Shown: positions 8,173-17,365 of the stretch, one piece after another
Layout: every line of letters begins with the position of its first letter
Numbering within the stretch: the first letter of the stretch is position 1
Origin: UBA1858 sp963976865
GTDB lineage: Bacteria > Pseudomonadota > Gammaproteobacteria > UBA4575
Length of the DNA stretch: 64,000 nucleotides
Direction: 5' to 3'
Assembly (NCBI GenBank): GCA_963976865.1
Contig: CAXBLY010000001.1
Location: forward strand, 838,183-902,182
Program-made: the position numbers and the translations under genes
The notes under the pieces: generated by a model
The model's database searches: none
Seen by the model: only the letters and a program-made list of their open reading frames with translations
What the model was told of the DNA's origin: nothing

Positions 8173-9146
8173 AAAAGAGTACTAATTAGCGAATGAAACG
8201 GTCGTAATTCATCATATTTTTTGCTGACGTTGAGCACGTAATCCATCGTGCGGGGAATGTCATTCATGTATGAGGATTTATTATCCCGGTAATTAAGTCG
8301 GGAGAATATACCAATAGCTTTTAAGTGGCGCTGTATTCCCATCAGATCAAACCAGCGAGTAAACTGAGTGTAGTCGTATTGATTGGGTAGGTGGCTGATA
8401 AACTCTTTTACCCATGTGTCTATTTTTTCCTGTGGCCAGTCAATATAGCAATCTCTAAGTAATGAAACCAGATCATATGTGACGGGGCCACTCACGGCGT
8501 CCTGAAAATCAATGATGCCGAGATGATTGTCGTCCAGTAACATTAGATTCCTGCTGTGATAATCACGATGAACAAATACTTGAGGCTGATCTAATGCATT
8601 TTTTTCAAGCACTTGAAATGTTGATGCCAGAATGTTTTTATACTCATCTGTTAGAGTGCAGTTTAAATGCTTGCTTAGAAACCAGTCAGTGAACAGGCTC
8701 ATCTCAGTGTGTAGCAGCTCACTATTATAAGCTGGCAGGTGTGAGTGATCGACCCGCTGAAGATCCACGATGTGTTTCATCGCGATAGTATATAGATGGT
8801 CTGCTGTTTTTTCGTTCAGGCAGCTATGTAGTAACTGATCGCCAAAATCCTGCTGTACGTAAAACCCGTCATTGGATGAGACATAAATCCTTGGTGCGGG
8901 TAAATTGTTATCTGTTAGTAACAGTGCAATATCAATAAAGCGCTGACTATTTTCCTTTTCTGGTGGTGCATCCACTGCAATTAATGGTATCTGATCCATT
9001 CCCATTTCATTTTTGGCAATAAATCTAAAGTAACGTCTGAAACTGGCGTCGCCAGACACAGGTGAAAATGAGTTATCAACTACATCAAACAGAGAATAAA
9101 TCCAGTCCTGTAATTGTTGTGTACGTTTGTCAGTCGTGTGGTCCAT
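8169..9146 (-). CDS. amgK: N-acetylmuramate/N-acetylglucosamine anomeric kinase AmgK
   Basis: The 325-residue protein has an aminoglycoside-phosphotransferase fold. The catalytic loop HRDYHSRN is at residues 193-200 and the metal-binding IDFQDAVSGPVTYDL follows at 212. The N-terminal SGDASFRRYFR is typical of AmgK. The enzyme phosphorylates recycled MurNAc at C1; MurU, encoded directly downstream, uses the product. The pair is common in Pseudomonas-like Gammaproteobacteria, where it often sits near lptD; here it stands between lipA and an acetolactate synthase gene. Confidence 0.88.
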   Translation of the reverse strand: MDHTTDKRTQQLQDWIYSLFDVVDNSFSPVSGDASFRRYFRFIAKNEMGMDQIPLIAVDAPPEKENSQRFIDIALLLTDNNLPAPRIYVSSNDGFYVQQDFGDQLLHSCLNEKTADHLYTIAMKHIVDLQRVDHSHLPAYNSELLHTEMSLFTDWFLSKHLNCTLTDEYKNILASTFQVLEKNALDQPQVFVHRDYHSRNLMLLDDNHLGIIDFQDAVSGPVTYDLVSLLRDCYIDWPQEKIDTWVKEFISHLPNQYDYTQFTRWFDLMGIQRHLKAIGIFSRLNYRDNKSSYMNDIPRTMDYVLNVSKKYDELRPFHSLISTLL

Positions 9147-9320
9147 GCGGGTGAAGTTAGTTACGTTGGAGTGTATAGTTTTGAGAAATGGTTTATTTTT
9201 GAGTGAATTATGCGACTAACCGGCTAAATAAATAAGAAACATGCCGATATGTATAACTAGTCAATTATAAGTCAGTTTGGTAATCAAGTTGTCGTCAATT
9301 CCTGTCTATTGGAGAAATAC

Positions 9321-10967
9321 ATGAAAGCATCCGAATTATTTATTAAATGCCTTGAAAATGAAGGAGTTGAATATATTTTTGGCATCCCTGGCGAGGAAAA
9401 TCTGGATGTCATGGATGCTTTACTAGACAGCAAGATCAAGTTTATTACCACACGTCATGAGCAGGGTGCAGCATTTATGGCCGATGTGTATGGCAGATTA
9501 ACGGGTAAAGCAGGTGTATGCCTGGCAACACTTGGTCCAGGTGCGACGAATCTTGTCACAGGCTTTGCTGATGCCGATATGGACCGTGCACCAATTGTTG
9601 CTATTGCTGGGCAGGGCGCGACCACTCGAATGCACAAGGAAAGTCATCAGGTACTGGATCTGGTAAATTTGTTTGAGCCAATTTCCAAATACAGTACCCA
9701 GATACGGGCACCGGAAATCATTCCTGAAGTTGTCAGGAAAGCATTTAAAGATGCACAGATAGAAAAACCCGGCGGCAGTTTCATTGATTTCCCTGAGAAT
9801 ATCGCAGGTGCACAAATGCCTGTCGATAAACAGCCGCTAAAAGTACAGTCACCTTCGCCACCCGTACCGCCAGCAGAAAAAATCAAACAAGCTGCTGAGA
9901 TAATTAGCCAGGCAAAGAACCCAATCATCATGGCGGGTAATGGCGTGATACGAAATCGCGCGTCAAAACAGTTAGTCCAGTTTGCCGAACAACTTAATAT
10001 TGCTGTAGCTACAACTTTTATGGCCAAGGGGGTTATACCTTTTTCACATAAACTTTCATTAGGGACAGTAGGCTTGCAGGCAAAAGATTATGTGGGATGC
10101 GGGTTTGAAAAATCAGACGTCATCATCTGTATTGGGTTTGATATGGTGGAATTTCATCCGCATATTTGGCATAAGTATAAAGATAAAAAAATAATACATA
10201 TTGATATGAGTGCAGCCGAGGTGGATGAGCACTACATCCTTGAAGCAGGTGTCATTGGAGACATCAAGACTGGCCTTGATGCTATTGCAAAACAAGCAAA
10301 ACCATATATCGGCGGGTTCAATGATGAATTGCGTGAGACCATTGTGACAGAACTGAACGAACACGCTAATGACACAGGCTTTCCTGTAAAGCCTCAAAAA
10401 ATAATTTGCGATCTGCGTTCTGTATTGAATTCTGAAGATGTTGTTGTATCTGATGTGGGTGCGCATAAAATGTGGATGGCACGTATGTATCAGGCTGAAG
10501 AACCAAATACGTGCATTATTTCTAATGGTTTTGCCTCAATGGGTATAGGTGTCCCGGGGGCGATTGCGGCCAAACTGGTTAACCCTGACGCGACAGCATT
10601 GACGGTCACGGGCGATGCCGGATTCCTGATGAATTCACAGGAAATTGAAACGGCATTACGCATTGGTGTCGCCATAGTGATACTGGTCTGGAACGACAGT
10701 GAATACGGATTAATTAAATGGCATCAAATGCGCAAGCTGGGTCGTCCTAGCCATATCGACTTTATAAATCCCGATTTCGTCAAGTATGCAGAAAGTTTTG
10801 GTGCTAAAGGTTATCGTGTGAATAGTGCTGAAGAGTTAGTACCGACACTGAAACAGGCCATTGCAGACGATACTGTTGTCATTATCGATTGTCCGGTAGA
10901 TTATTCAGAAAATATGAAACTCACTGAAGAACTGAGCCGTCTTGTGACTGGCGTGGGACCTGAGTAA
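9321..10967 (+). CDS. Thiamine-diphosphate enzyme, acetolactate synthase large subunit type
   Basis: The 548-residue protein has the three ThDP-enzyme domains. The catalytic glutamate lies in TTRHEQGAAFMAD (E47) and the cofactor-binding GDAGFLMNSQEIETA motif begins near residue 431. It resembles catabolic AlsS-type synthases (two pyruvates to acetolactate) more than glyoxylate carboligase, which lacks that glutamate. No small regulatory subunit follows, also as in AlsS. The ATG at 9321 is chosen because GGAG lies seven bases upstream. An aldehyde dehydrogenase starts 12 bp downstream, so the true substrate may differ from plain pyruvate. Confidence 0.8.
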   Translation: MKASELFIKCLENEGVEYIFGIPGEENLDVMDALLDSKIKFITTRHEQGAAFMADVYGRLTGKAGVCLATLGPGATNLVTGFADADMDRAPIVAIAGQGATTRMHKESHQVLDLVNLFEPISKYSTQIRAPEIIPEVVRKAFKDAQIEKPGGSFIDFPENIAGAQMPVDKQPLKVQSPSPPVPPAEKIKQAAEIISQAKNPIIMAGNGVIRNRASKQLVQFAEQLNIAVATTFMAKGVIPFSHKLSLGTVGLQAKDYVGCGFEKSDVIICIGFDMVEFHPHIWHKYKDKKIIHIDMSAAEVDEHYILEAGVIGDIKTGLDAIAKQAKPYIGGFNDELRETIVTELNEHANDTGFPVKPQKIICDLRSVLNSEDVVVSDVGAHKMWMARMYQAEEPNTCIISNGFASMGIGVPGAIAAKLVNPDATALTVTGDAGFLMNSQEIETALRIGVAIVILVWNDSEYGLIKWHQMRKLGRPSHIDFINPDFVKYAESFGAKGYRVNSAEELVPTLKQAIADDTVVIIDCPVDYSENMKLTEELSRLVTGVGPE

Positions 10968-10979
10968 AGTGACAGAATT

Positions 10980-12419
10980 ATGAATGAAAATTTTAAAATC
11001 ATGATCCCCGGTGCAAATGGAACGGGGGAAAATATTACCGTTGTTGCTCCATGGGACTTAAGCGCTATTGCCGAAGTGCCTGTTGCTTCCGCAGAAGATG
11101 TAGATAAGGCTTTAAATACTGCATATAAAATATTTCAGAAGCGTGATCGCTGGCTACCCATTCCAAAACGAATTGAGGTGCTGGAAAAAACTGCAGAATT
11201 GATGCAGCAACAGGCTGAGTATCTGGCTCTGGAAGCGGCAAGAGAAGGTGGTAAGCCATTAGTGGATTCACGTGTAGAAGTTGCCCGCGCAATTGATGGT
11301 GTAAAAAATTGTGTAGAAGTTTTACGTACCGAAAGCGGGCGTGAAATCCCAATGGGATTAAATTCGTCTTCGTTAAATCGCCTGGCATTTACGCGCAAGG
11401 AACCGATAGGTGTTGTCGTTTCAGTGAGTGCTTTTAATCACCCGCTTAATTTGATTGTGCATCAGGTCGGTCCAGCCATTGCCGCCGGTTGTCCTGTCAT
11501 TGTTAAACCGGCAGAAGACACGCCACTGTCATGTTTTCGATTTGTGCAAATCCTGCGTGACGCAGGTTTGCCGGAAGAATACTGTCAGGCATGTGTGGTG
11601 AGTGATCACTCTGTCGCTGAAAAACTGGTGACAGATGAACGTGTCGGATTTTTCTCTTTCATTGGTAGCGGAAAAGTAGGCTGGATGCTGCGTTCCAAGT
11701 TAGCCGCAGGTACGCGATGTGCATTGGAGCATGGTGGAGTTGCCCCGGTAATTATCGATTCCACAGCGGATCTCGATGATACCCTTCCTCTTATAGCCAA
11801 AGGTGGTTTTTACCATGCGGGTCAGGTTTGTGTGTCAGTACAGAGAGTATTTGCACCACGCGCAATGGCTAATGAAGTTGCTGAACGCCTGGCTGGTTTT
11901 GCCAGAGAAATGAAGATAGGAGATCCGACACTGGCGTCCACTGAAGTAGGGCCGCTTATCAGGCCACGTGAAGTTGATCGAGTTAAATCCTGGATTGATG
12001 ACGCGATAGAAGAAGGTGCTACTAAAGTGTGTGGAGGAAATGTATTATCAAATACCAGCTATGAATGCACTGTACTGCTGGAGCCAGCTATTCACTCACA
12101 AATCAGCACTGAAGAAATTTTTGGTCCGGCAGTTTGTGTGTATGGATATGACCATGTCGATGAGGCCATTGCGCAAGCGAATAGTCTGCCTTATGCGTTT
12201 CAGGCATCGGTATTGACACAGAATCTGGACTTTGGTCTGGATTGTAGTCGCCGTTTAGATGCCGCCACTGTCATGATAAACGATCACACAGCATTTCGTG
12301 TTGACTGGATGCCGTTTGCCGGTATTCGACAATCCGGGTTAGGTGTGGGAGGTATTCCCTACACCTTTGATGATATGCAAATAGACAAACAGATAGTGAT
12401 CCGTTCCGGGAAGCTATAG
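10980..12419 (+). CDS. NAD(P)-dependent aldehyde dehydrogenase
   Basis: The 479-residue ALDH-superfamily enzyme has the catalytic cysteine in FYHAGQVCVSVQ (C284), the general-base glutamate in CALEHGGVAPV (about residue 250) and the NAD-binding SVSAFNHPLNL/KPAEDTPLS region. The substrate cannot be told from sequence. It resembles the phosphonoacetaldehyde or lactaldehyde/glyceraldehyde-3-phosphate branch. It follows the ThDP enzyme by 12 bp, suggesting that the two act in one short pathway. It ends two bases from a convergent EF-hand gene. Confidence 0.82.
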   Translation: MNENFKIMIPGANGTGENITVVAPWDLSAIAEVPVASAEDVDKALNTAYKIFQKRDRWLPIPKRIEVLEKTAELMQQQAEYLALEAAREGGKPLVDSRVEVARAIDGVKNCVEVLRTESGREIPMGLNSSSLNRLAFTRKEPIGVVVSVSAFNHPLNLIVHQVGPAIAAGCPVIVKPAEDTPLSCFRFVQILRDAGLPEEYCQACVVSDHSVAEKLVTDERVGFFSFIGSGKVGWMLRSKLAAGTRCALEHGGVAPVIIDSTADLDDTLPLIAKGGFYHAGQVCVSVQRVFAPRAMANEVAERLAGFAREMKIGDPTLASTEVGPLIRPREVDRVKSWIDDAIEEGATKVCGGNVLSNTSYECTVLLEPAIHSQISTEEIFGPAVCVYGYDHVDEAIAQANSLPYAFQASVLTQNLDFGLDCSRRLDAATVMINDHTAFRVDWMPFAGIRQSGLGVGGIPYTFDDMQIDKQIVIRSGKL

Positions 12420-12421
12420 TC

Positions 12422-12691
12422 CTACTCGTTATTACTTCGAGAATTGAGGTAATCGTAAAATTCGAATTTGGTGATAACGCCTTCGCCGCTTTTATCATAT
12501 TTGGCAAATACCTTGGGGTCACCGAGGTTGTATATATTTTTAGCCTCATTGATGTCGAGTTGCTCATTTCGGTCCAGGTCTGAACCCCAAAACAACCCAT
12601 CTTTAAAGTCTAATCCACCACCGCCAAGCGCAAAACCCTGCGATGAGTACGCAAAAGTGATCAATAAGCAGAAAGTCATAATAGTTTTCAT
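12422..12691 (-). CDS. Small exported protein with two EF-hands
   Basis: The 89-residue protein starts with a signal peptide (MKTIMTFCLLITFAYSSQGFA). The mature part carries two complete 12-residue EF-hand loops: DLDRNEQLDINE and DKSGEGVITKFE, with acidic or oxygen ligands at positions 1, 3, 5 and 12. It should bind calcium or a similar ion in the periplasm. The ATG at 12691 is chosen because AAGG lies nine bases upstream; the ATG at 12700 abuts that site. It is not lanmodulin-like, having only two loops and no proline at loop position 2. Function is unknown. Confidence 0.7.
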   Translation of the reverse strand: MKTIMTFCLLITFAYSSQGFALGGGGLDFKDGLFWGSDLDRNEQLDINEAKNIYNLGDPKVFAKYDKSGEGVITKFEFYDYLNSRSNNE

Positions 12692-12837
12692 ATGCTGCAT
12701 CCTTATATTGCTGTGTTTAATAAAGACCTGTCGGGCAGGTATTATCTTACAGCGAGCAGATGTGTAATTCTAATTCTGCCTAAGTGTTATAACCACAACA
12801 TTAATATCTTTAATAATAAAAGAAAGAACTGTCGCGA

Positions 12838-14115
12838 TTACTTTGAAGACTTCAGGAATACCCGGGAATTTCTTTGGTAGTTAAAAGTTTTCTGTTTGCT
12901 AATCGGCAGGTCCTGTATGCTGGACTTTCGATAACCCTGTTCATGAAACCAGTGTAATGCTTTTGTAGTCAGTACAAATACGCTACTAAGGCCCAAGGTC
13001 CATGCTTTCTGTTCAAGATGTTTCAGTAAACGATTTCCATGACCTTCTTTCTGAAAATCAGGGTGAACAGCCAGACATGCAATTTCTCCAATGCTTTTCT
13101 GTTTAAGTGGATGTAATGCGCCACATGCGATGACAAACCCGTCACGTTCGACGACATCATAATTATGAATTTCCAGTTCGATTTGTTCGCGAGTGCGGTG
13201 TACCAGGATCTCTTGCTCTTCCAATGGCTTGATTAAAGAAATAATCCCACCTACATCTTCAACTGTGGCAGGTCGAATATCATTATAGTGTTCGGCAGTG
13301 ATGAGTGTGCCCGCGCCATCATGACTATAAAGCTCCTGCAATAAAGCACCGGGAATATCAGTGCTAAGCAAGTGAACACGCTGTACCCGGTTCAGACATG
13401 CATTGATAGCGAACTCTATATGTTGTCTTAAAGTTTTATTTAATGATTTTCGACGTGACAGTAACTCTTGTGCACTGTTGAGAGTGAGGAATTTGATGCG
13501 TTGCCTGCGACTATTCTGTAATGTTTTTTCATTCACCAGAAAAATAAGTTTCTCAGAAGGGATGCTGGCAGCAACGGTGGTTGCGACATCATATTCATCG
13601 AGATAAAAACATTCGCCACTCGGGGAGTATCCCAATGACGAAAGCAGAACAATATTTCCGTGCCCAAGTTGATCCTGGATCGCTTGTGTATCAACGCGAC
13701 GTACTTCTCCATGAAACTGAAGGTCTACACCATCAACCACGCCGGCGGGTTTGGCGTGTACGAAATTACCGGATACCGTAGTAAGTTTCATACCAGCCAT
13801 CGGAGTGTTTATCAGGCCGGTTGAGAATAATGATTCAATACGTGATTGCAGCTCCCCGATTTTATGTTGAACTTTGAGCAGTTTGCGGGAGTCTATTACA
13901 GGTCTTTTGGCTTTTCCCAAAGGGAGTATGCCCGTGGCATATACCAGGACCAGCTTGATGCCTAGCGTCTGCATCAGTGCAAGATCCTGTATCAGGGCAG
14001 GCAACTGATCTCCTTCAACCAGGCTGCTGGGAATAGTGATAACAAATACGTTTCCCTGATGTGCATAGATATAGGGGGCAGCACTTCGGAACGTTTCTAT
14101 GTCAAATGTTTCCAT
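12838..14115 (-). CDS. argA: N-acetylglutamate synthase (amino-acid kinase plus GNAT domains)
   Basis: The 425-residue protein has the classical ArgA layout. An amino-acid-kinase domain covers roughly residues 1-280, and a GNAT acetyltransferase domain follows from about 285, with IGEIACLAVHPDFQKEGHGNRLL as the acetyl-CoA site. ArgA acetylates glutamate, the first step of arginine synthesis, and the kinase-like domain senses arginine. Length and domain order match the family. argE, a later enzyme of the acetylated route, is about 5 kb downstream. Confidence 0.93.
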   Translation of the reverse strand: METFDIETFRSAAPYIYAHQGNVFVITIPSSLVEGDQLPALIQDLALMQTLGIKLVLVYATGILPLGKAKRPVIDSRKLLKVQHKIGELQSRIESLFSTGLINTPMAGMKLTTVSGNFVHAKPAGVVDGVDLQFHGEVRRVDTQAIQDQLGHGNIVLLSSLGYSPSGECFYLDEYDVATTVAASIPSEKLIFLVNEKTLQNSRRQRIKFLTLNSAQELLSRRKSLNKTLRQHIEFAINACLNRVQRVHLLSTDIPGALLQELYSHDGAGTLITAEHYNDIRPATVEDVGGIISLIKPLEEQEILVHRTREQIELEIHNYDVVERDGFVIACGALHPLKQKSIGEIACLAVHPDFQKEGHGNRLLKHLEQKAWTLGLSSVFVLTTKALHWFHEQGYRKSSIQDLPISKQKTFNYQRNSRVFLKSSK

Positions 14116-14264
14116 GGTGTGATTCTAAATAAATAGCGGATAATTTGTCCGGAATTATACTGATTAATTAGTAAAAATGTGGTGTCTATTATTATGGCAA
14201 GGAAGCTGTGGTAGTATGATTAACTACAGAATATCTCGATAAAAGCTCATTTTAGAGCGTGAAA

Positions 14265-14984
14265 ATGGAAGATGAAAATATGTTATCTAATAATAAACTG
14301 AATGCAGTCAAATTTACTAAAAATATTTCCGTATTGAGCCTGTTTATAGGTTTGGTTGCAGGCTTTTTTAGCGCCACTGTCATTGCGGATGGGGGTATGC
14401 CCATACAGGATGCAGTGGTATTCACAGTGCCAACTAATCTGGAAAGCATGTCTACCAAAGAGATTTCAGATATGCGTGCAGCACGTCTAAGAGACCTGGA
14501 CAAGACGGCGGCGAATGCCGAGGCGGAAAGGACTGCAGAAGAGAAACTTTTTAATCAGTTAATGTCCCATGACCTGGTTAGACTAAGCATTGCCGATGTA
14601 ATTGCTGAAATGATAGTTGACTATAAAATTGATGGTGAGTTTAAAGAAACATTATTAGGATATCAGTCTACATTTTCTGTCGATATGATGGAGAACCGCA
14701 AGGTTGTTCATGACCTTGAAGACTATCCTTCGTATGATTTTAGATTTTCTGCGGTCTATATGTCCATGCTGTATGCATTTCAAAAGTATCCTGACTTCTA
14801 TGACAGGCTGAAAGTAGATATGGTCAATGAAGAAACACCAATTGGCAGTTATAAAAAGACACTGGATGAATCCTACCGTGCCGTTAAGCAGGCACGTGCA
14901 GAAGTGGATATGATGAAATCTGGTGATGATATTAAGAAAGTGATTGTTGCACTGGATAATGAACTGGCAAGACGTTCAAACTAA
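14265..14984 (+). CDS. Exported protein of unknown function
   Basis: I do not recognise this 239-residue protein. An N-terminal hydrophobic stretch (SVLSLFIGLVAGFFSATVIA) followed by DGGMP looks like a signal peptide cleaved after an alanine. The mature region is rich in charged helix, including a lysine/glutamate-rich stretch (LRDLDKTAANAEAERTAEEKL) that may form a coiled coil. The ATG at 14265 is favoured because AGAGC lies six bases upstream; GTG 14259 and ATG 14280 are alternatives. It is a single-gene unit. Confidence 0.6.
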   Translation: MEDENMLSNNKLNAVKFTKNISVLSLFIGLVAGFFSATVIADGGMPIQDAVVFTVPTNLESMSTKEISDMRAARLRDLDKTAANAEAERTAEEKLFNQLMSHDLVRLSIADVIAEMIVDYKIDGEFKETLLGYQSTFSVDMMENRKVVHDLEDYPSYDFRFSAVYMSMLYAFQKYPDFYDRLKVDMVNEETPIGSYKKTLDESYRAVKQARAEVDMMKSGDDIKKVIVALDNELARRSN

Positions 14985-14992
14985 ATTTAAAA

Positions 14993-15031
14993 GTATACAG
15001 ATAGAAATGTATGGTTTCTATCTGTGTATAC
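14993..15031 (-). terminator. Hairpin terminator of the TonB-receptor gene
   Basis: A 15-bp stem (left arm 14993-15007, right arm 15015-15031 with a two-base bulge) encloses a seven-base loop. Read on the minus strand it is followed by CTTTTAAATTT, as expected for an intrinsic terminator of the receptor gene that ends at 15047. It may also stop the convergent plus-strand gene. Confidence 0.6.
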
Positions 15032-15046
15032 ATTTGCAATCTTCGA

Positions 15047-17203
15047 CTAGAAAGAAACTCCAACTGTTACGAACGCATTAATACCTGGTCCAGGTAAGCG
15101 TTCGCCCAGATCTTCACCATTTCCTGCTACGCGGTTAAAGCCGTTTAAGTGGTCTGCATATTCCTTGTCTAATAGATTTTCAACGCCTGCCTGGATAGAG
15201 AGATTAGACATGCTTGCCGGCGTGTATTGACCGTAAAGATTTATCAATCCATAACCAGGTGTGGAGTCATTATTGTTATTTGGATTGCCGGGATCATCTG
15301 TTAACTCATCAGAAATTTTGCTTTGTCTGGCAACCAGAACTCCTTCAATTGTTGCCGATCCATTTCCAAAATGGCGTGTTAGTGCAGCGCTTGTTCGCGG
15401 TGGTGCAATGTGAAACAGGTCATCATTAATATCGCGTCGTTTGCCACGCACATAACTTGCCTGGCCAGATAGCGACCATAGCTGGCTGATTTGATAACCC
15501 CAGTTTGTATCAAAACCATAGATTTCAGCTTCAACGTTAGCAAACTGTAATGGAGTTGCATCACCATTCGCTCCACCACTGACACCGATGACAGGTGTGT
15601 TAGCAGCATTCGCTTCAACGGCAACACCCTGAATGAAATTATTGATACGCTGGTAATGTATTCTGGGACTGAAGTATGCTTTTTCATCAGCCCAGTCTAA
15701 TCCAAGCTCAAACTGGTTGCTCCATTCCGGATCCAGATCAATATTGCCGATATAGTTATTGCCATCTCCCAGTCCGGCATTAACATTTAACGGAATCCAG
15801 AGATAACGCTCAATGTATGTGGGTGCACGGGTTTTACGTGCGTAGCCTGCAATGAAAGACAGCTCACTGTTAATTGGGTAATTAAGCTTTGCTGCAATAT
15901 CTAGCAAGTTATCTTTCTGGGAACGGTCCGAACTGTTAAAACGGTCGCGAAGTGCACGTACCGCAGCAGGAGGAGTTCCCATGACAGCAGCAGCGGGCAG
16001 ATTTGCAGGCTGGGCATCAACTTCGTCTGCATCTGTTTTTACTTGCTTGTATCTAAATCCCAGTTCGACAGATGCATGTCTAAATGCACCTTTCCATTCT
16101 GTAAATAAACCCAGATGATCTTCTTCAGCGTTATTGAAATTAGTAACGAAGAATGGTTCAAAGTCCGGATCAAGTATCACAGCGTCATGATCAGTATTAT
16201 GAGCATCGATGCCTAAACTGATTTGGCCATTTGAAATGGGACGGGTCAATGTTAGTTTGGCACCGCTATCATCAGCATCAGCGTTGATAATTCTTCGGTC
16301 AGTACCTGTAAAGGGAGCTAAAGGCAGTGATGAAAAGTCAGGGGCTGGACGCAATTCATAATTTCTCATCTGGTGTTCAATATCTGTATGGAACACATCA
16401 AGCTCAACAACGAAATTGTTTAACTCGCCAAGATATTCAAAATTGTATAGTTCAGTATGAAAGAAATTAATATCAAGTGGCAGAGAGGGAGTCCCGGAAT
16501 CTTTAGAACTCACATAGCGGGCATCAAATGAAAGTTCATGCCTGCCAAGCTGCACACCATAACCTGCACCAGCACTGCTGCGTTCGTATTCTGTTCCATC
16601 AATATCGCCGCCGCCTGAGCGGAAATCATCACCATCATCATGGCTACCTGTAATATGAAAACGATGCTGGTCATTTGCAATACCAACGATGCCACCTGCG
16701 TTGTAACCTGAGTCAACGCTGTGCGCCGATAGTTCTATATCACTTTGCAGCATGAATTTATCGCTGTCAGAAAATTCACTGGATTTGGGCGTGACTTTAA
16801 CCGTATTACCAAGTGTGGAGCCATTGCTGACAGAATCTATGCCGCGTTCTACTTCAAATGATTCTACGAGAGTATTGGGCATATAATGCAAAGGAGGGTC
16901 CATCCAGTTGGGGCCACCGCTTTCAATTCGGGTATCATCAATTAATACATTCATTCTGGGGCCAAATATGCCGCGGTAATGCGTCTGGCCGCTAATTGCG
17001 CCATTACTGTGGATGCCGCCACCAGGAATTTTTTCCATTAAAGCGGTGACATCAGTCTCCACTGTCGCGGGTTTATGAGAACTGGAACTCTGGATAACAG
17101 TATCTGTGACAGAAATAGGTTTTAGTTGTTCTGCATGAGTATTTTGTGCAATGGTGAATAGCAGGACTGAGAAAGATGGAAGTACAATCTTGAAACGAAA
17201 CAT
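15047..17203 (-). CDS. TonB-dependent outer-membrane receptor, OprC/NosA (copper) type
   Basis: The 718-residue protein has a signal peptide (to about residue 24), a plug domain (about 45-150, with QTHYRGIFGPRMNVLIDD) and a beta-barrel ending in an aromatic residue (VTVGVSF). The plug motif GGPNWMDPPLHYMP resembles the GGPNxMDPP segment of OprC/NosA copper receptors, so copper or a copper chelate is the best guess; another metal complex is possible. It is transcribed divergently from regB-regA, and a RegA-type palindrome lies between them, suggesting redox control. Confidence 0.75.
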   Translation of the reverse strand: MFRFKIVLPSFSVLLFTIAQNTHAEQLKPISVTDTVIQSSSSHKPATVETDVTALMEKIPGGGIHSNGAISGQTHYRGIFGPRMNVLIDDTRIESGGPNWMDPPLHYMPNTLVESFEVERGIDSVSNGSTLGNTVKVTPKSSEFSDSDKFMLQSDIELSAHSVDSGYNAGGIVGIANDQHRFHITGSHDDGDDFRSGGGDIDGTEYERSSAGAGYGVQLGRHELSFDARYVSSKDSGTPSLPLDINFFHTELYNFEYLGELNNFVVELDVFHTDIEHQMRNYELRPAPDFSSLPLAPFTGTDRRIINADADDSGAKLTLTRPISNGQISLGIDAHNTDHDAVILDPDFEPFFVTNFNNAEEDHLGLFTEWKGAFRHASVELGFRYKQVKTDADEVDAQPANLPAAAVMGTPPAAVRALRDRFNSSDRSQKDNLLDIAAKLNYPINSELSFIAGYARKTRAPTYIERYLWIPLNVNAGLGDGNNYIGNIDLDPEWSNQFELGLDWADEKAYFSPRIHYQRINNFIQGVAVEANAANTPVIGVSGGANGDATPLQFANVEAEIYGFDTNWGYQISQLWSLSGQASYVRGKRRDINDDLFHIAPPRTSAALTRHFGNGSATIEGVLVARQSKISDELTDDPGNPNNNNDSTPGYGLINLYGQYTPASMSNLSIQAGVENLLDKEYADHLNGFNRVAGNGEDLGERLPGPGINAFVTVGVSF

Positions 17204-17265
17204 AAACTGTTCTTTTTAATTAAAATATGGGAACAGGTAGAGTAGCAAAAAAGCATTATGATTAA

Positions 17266-17284
17266 GTGCGACAAAATGTCGCAC
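17266..17284. promoter_or_regulatory. Candidate RegA/PrrA-type operator between the TonB receptor and regBA
   Basis: A perfect palindrome, GTGCGACA-AAA-TGTCGCAC, lies 63 bp upstream of the receptor start and 81 bp upstream of regB. The core GCGAC-N5-GTCGC agrees with published RegA/PrrA/RegR recognition patterns (GCGNC…GNCGC, variable spacing). Its position suits autoregulation of regBA and control of the divergent receptor. Binding is inferred. Confidence 0.6.
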
Positions 17285-17365
17285 AGGTATCTGATAGGCA
17301 AGGTAAATAATAGTGAAATATAGACTACAATCCAGCTTTGTAGAGGACGTTATGCAGGTGGTTCA

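Noticed and set aside
9321..10967. Glyoxylate carboligase
   Set aside because: The catalytic glutamate typical of acetolactate-type ThDP enzymes is present (HEQGAAF), whereas glyoxylate carboligase has valine there; other substrates remain possible.
12422..12691. Lanmodulin
   Set aside because: There are only two EF-hands, neither has proline at loop position 2, and the overall layout differs.
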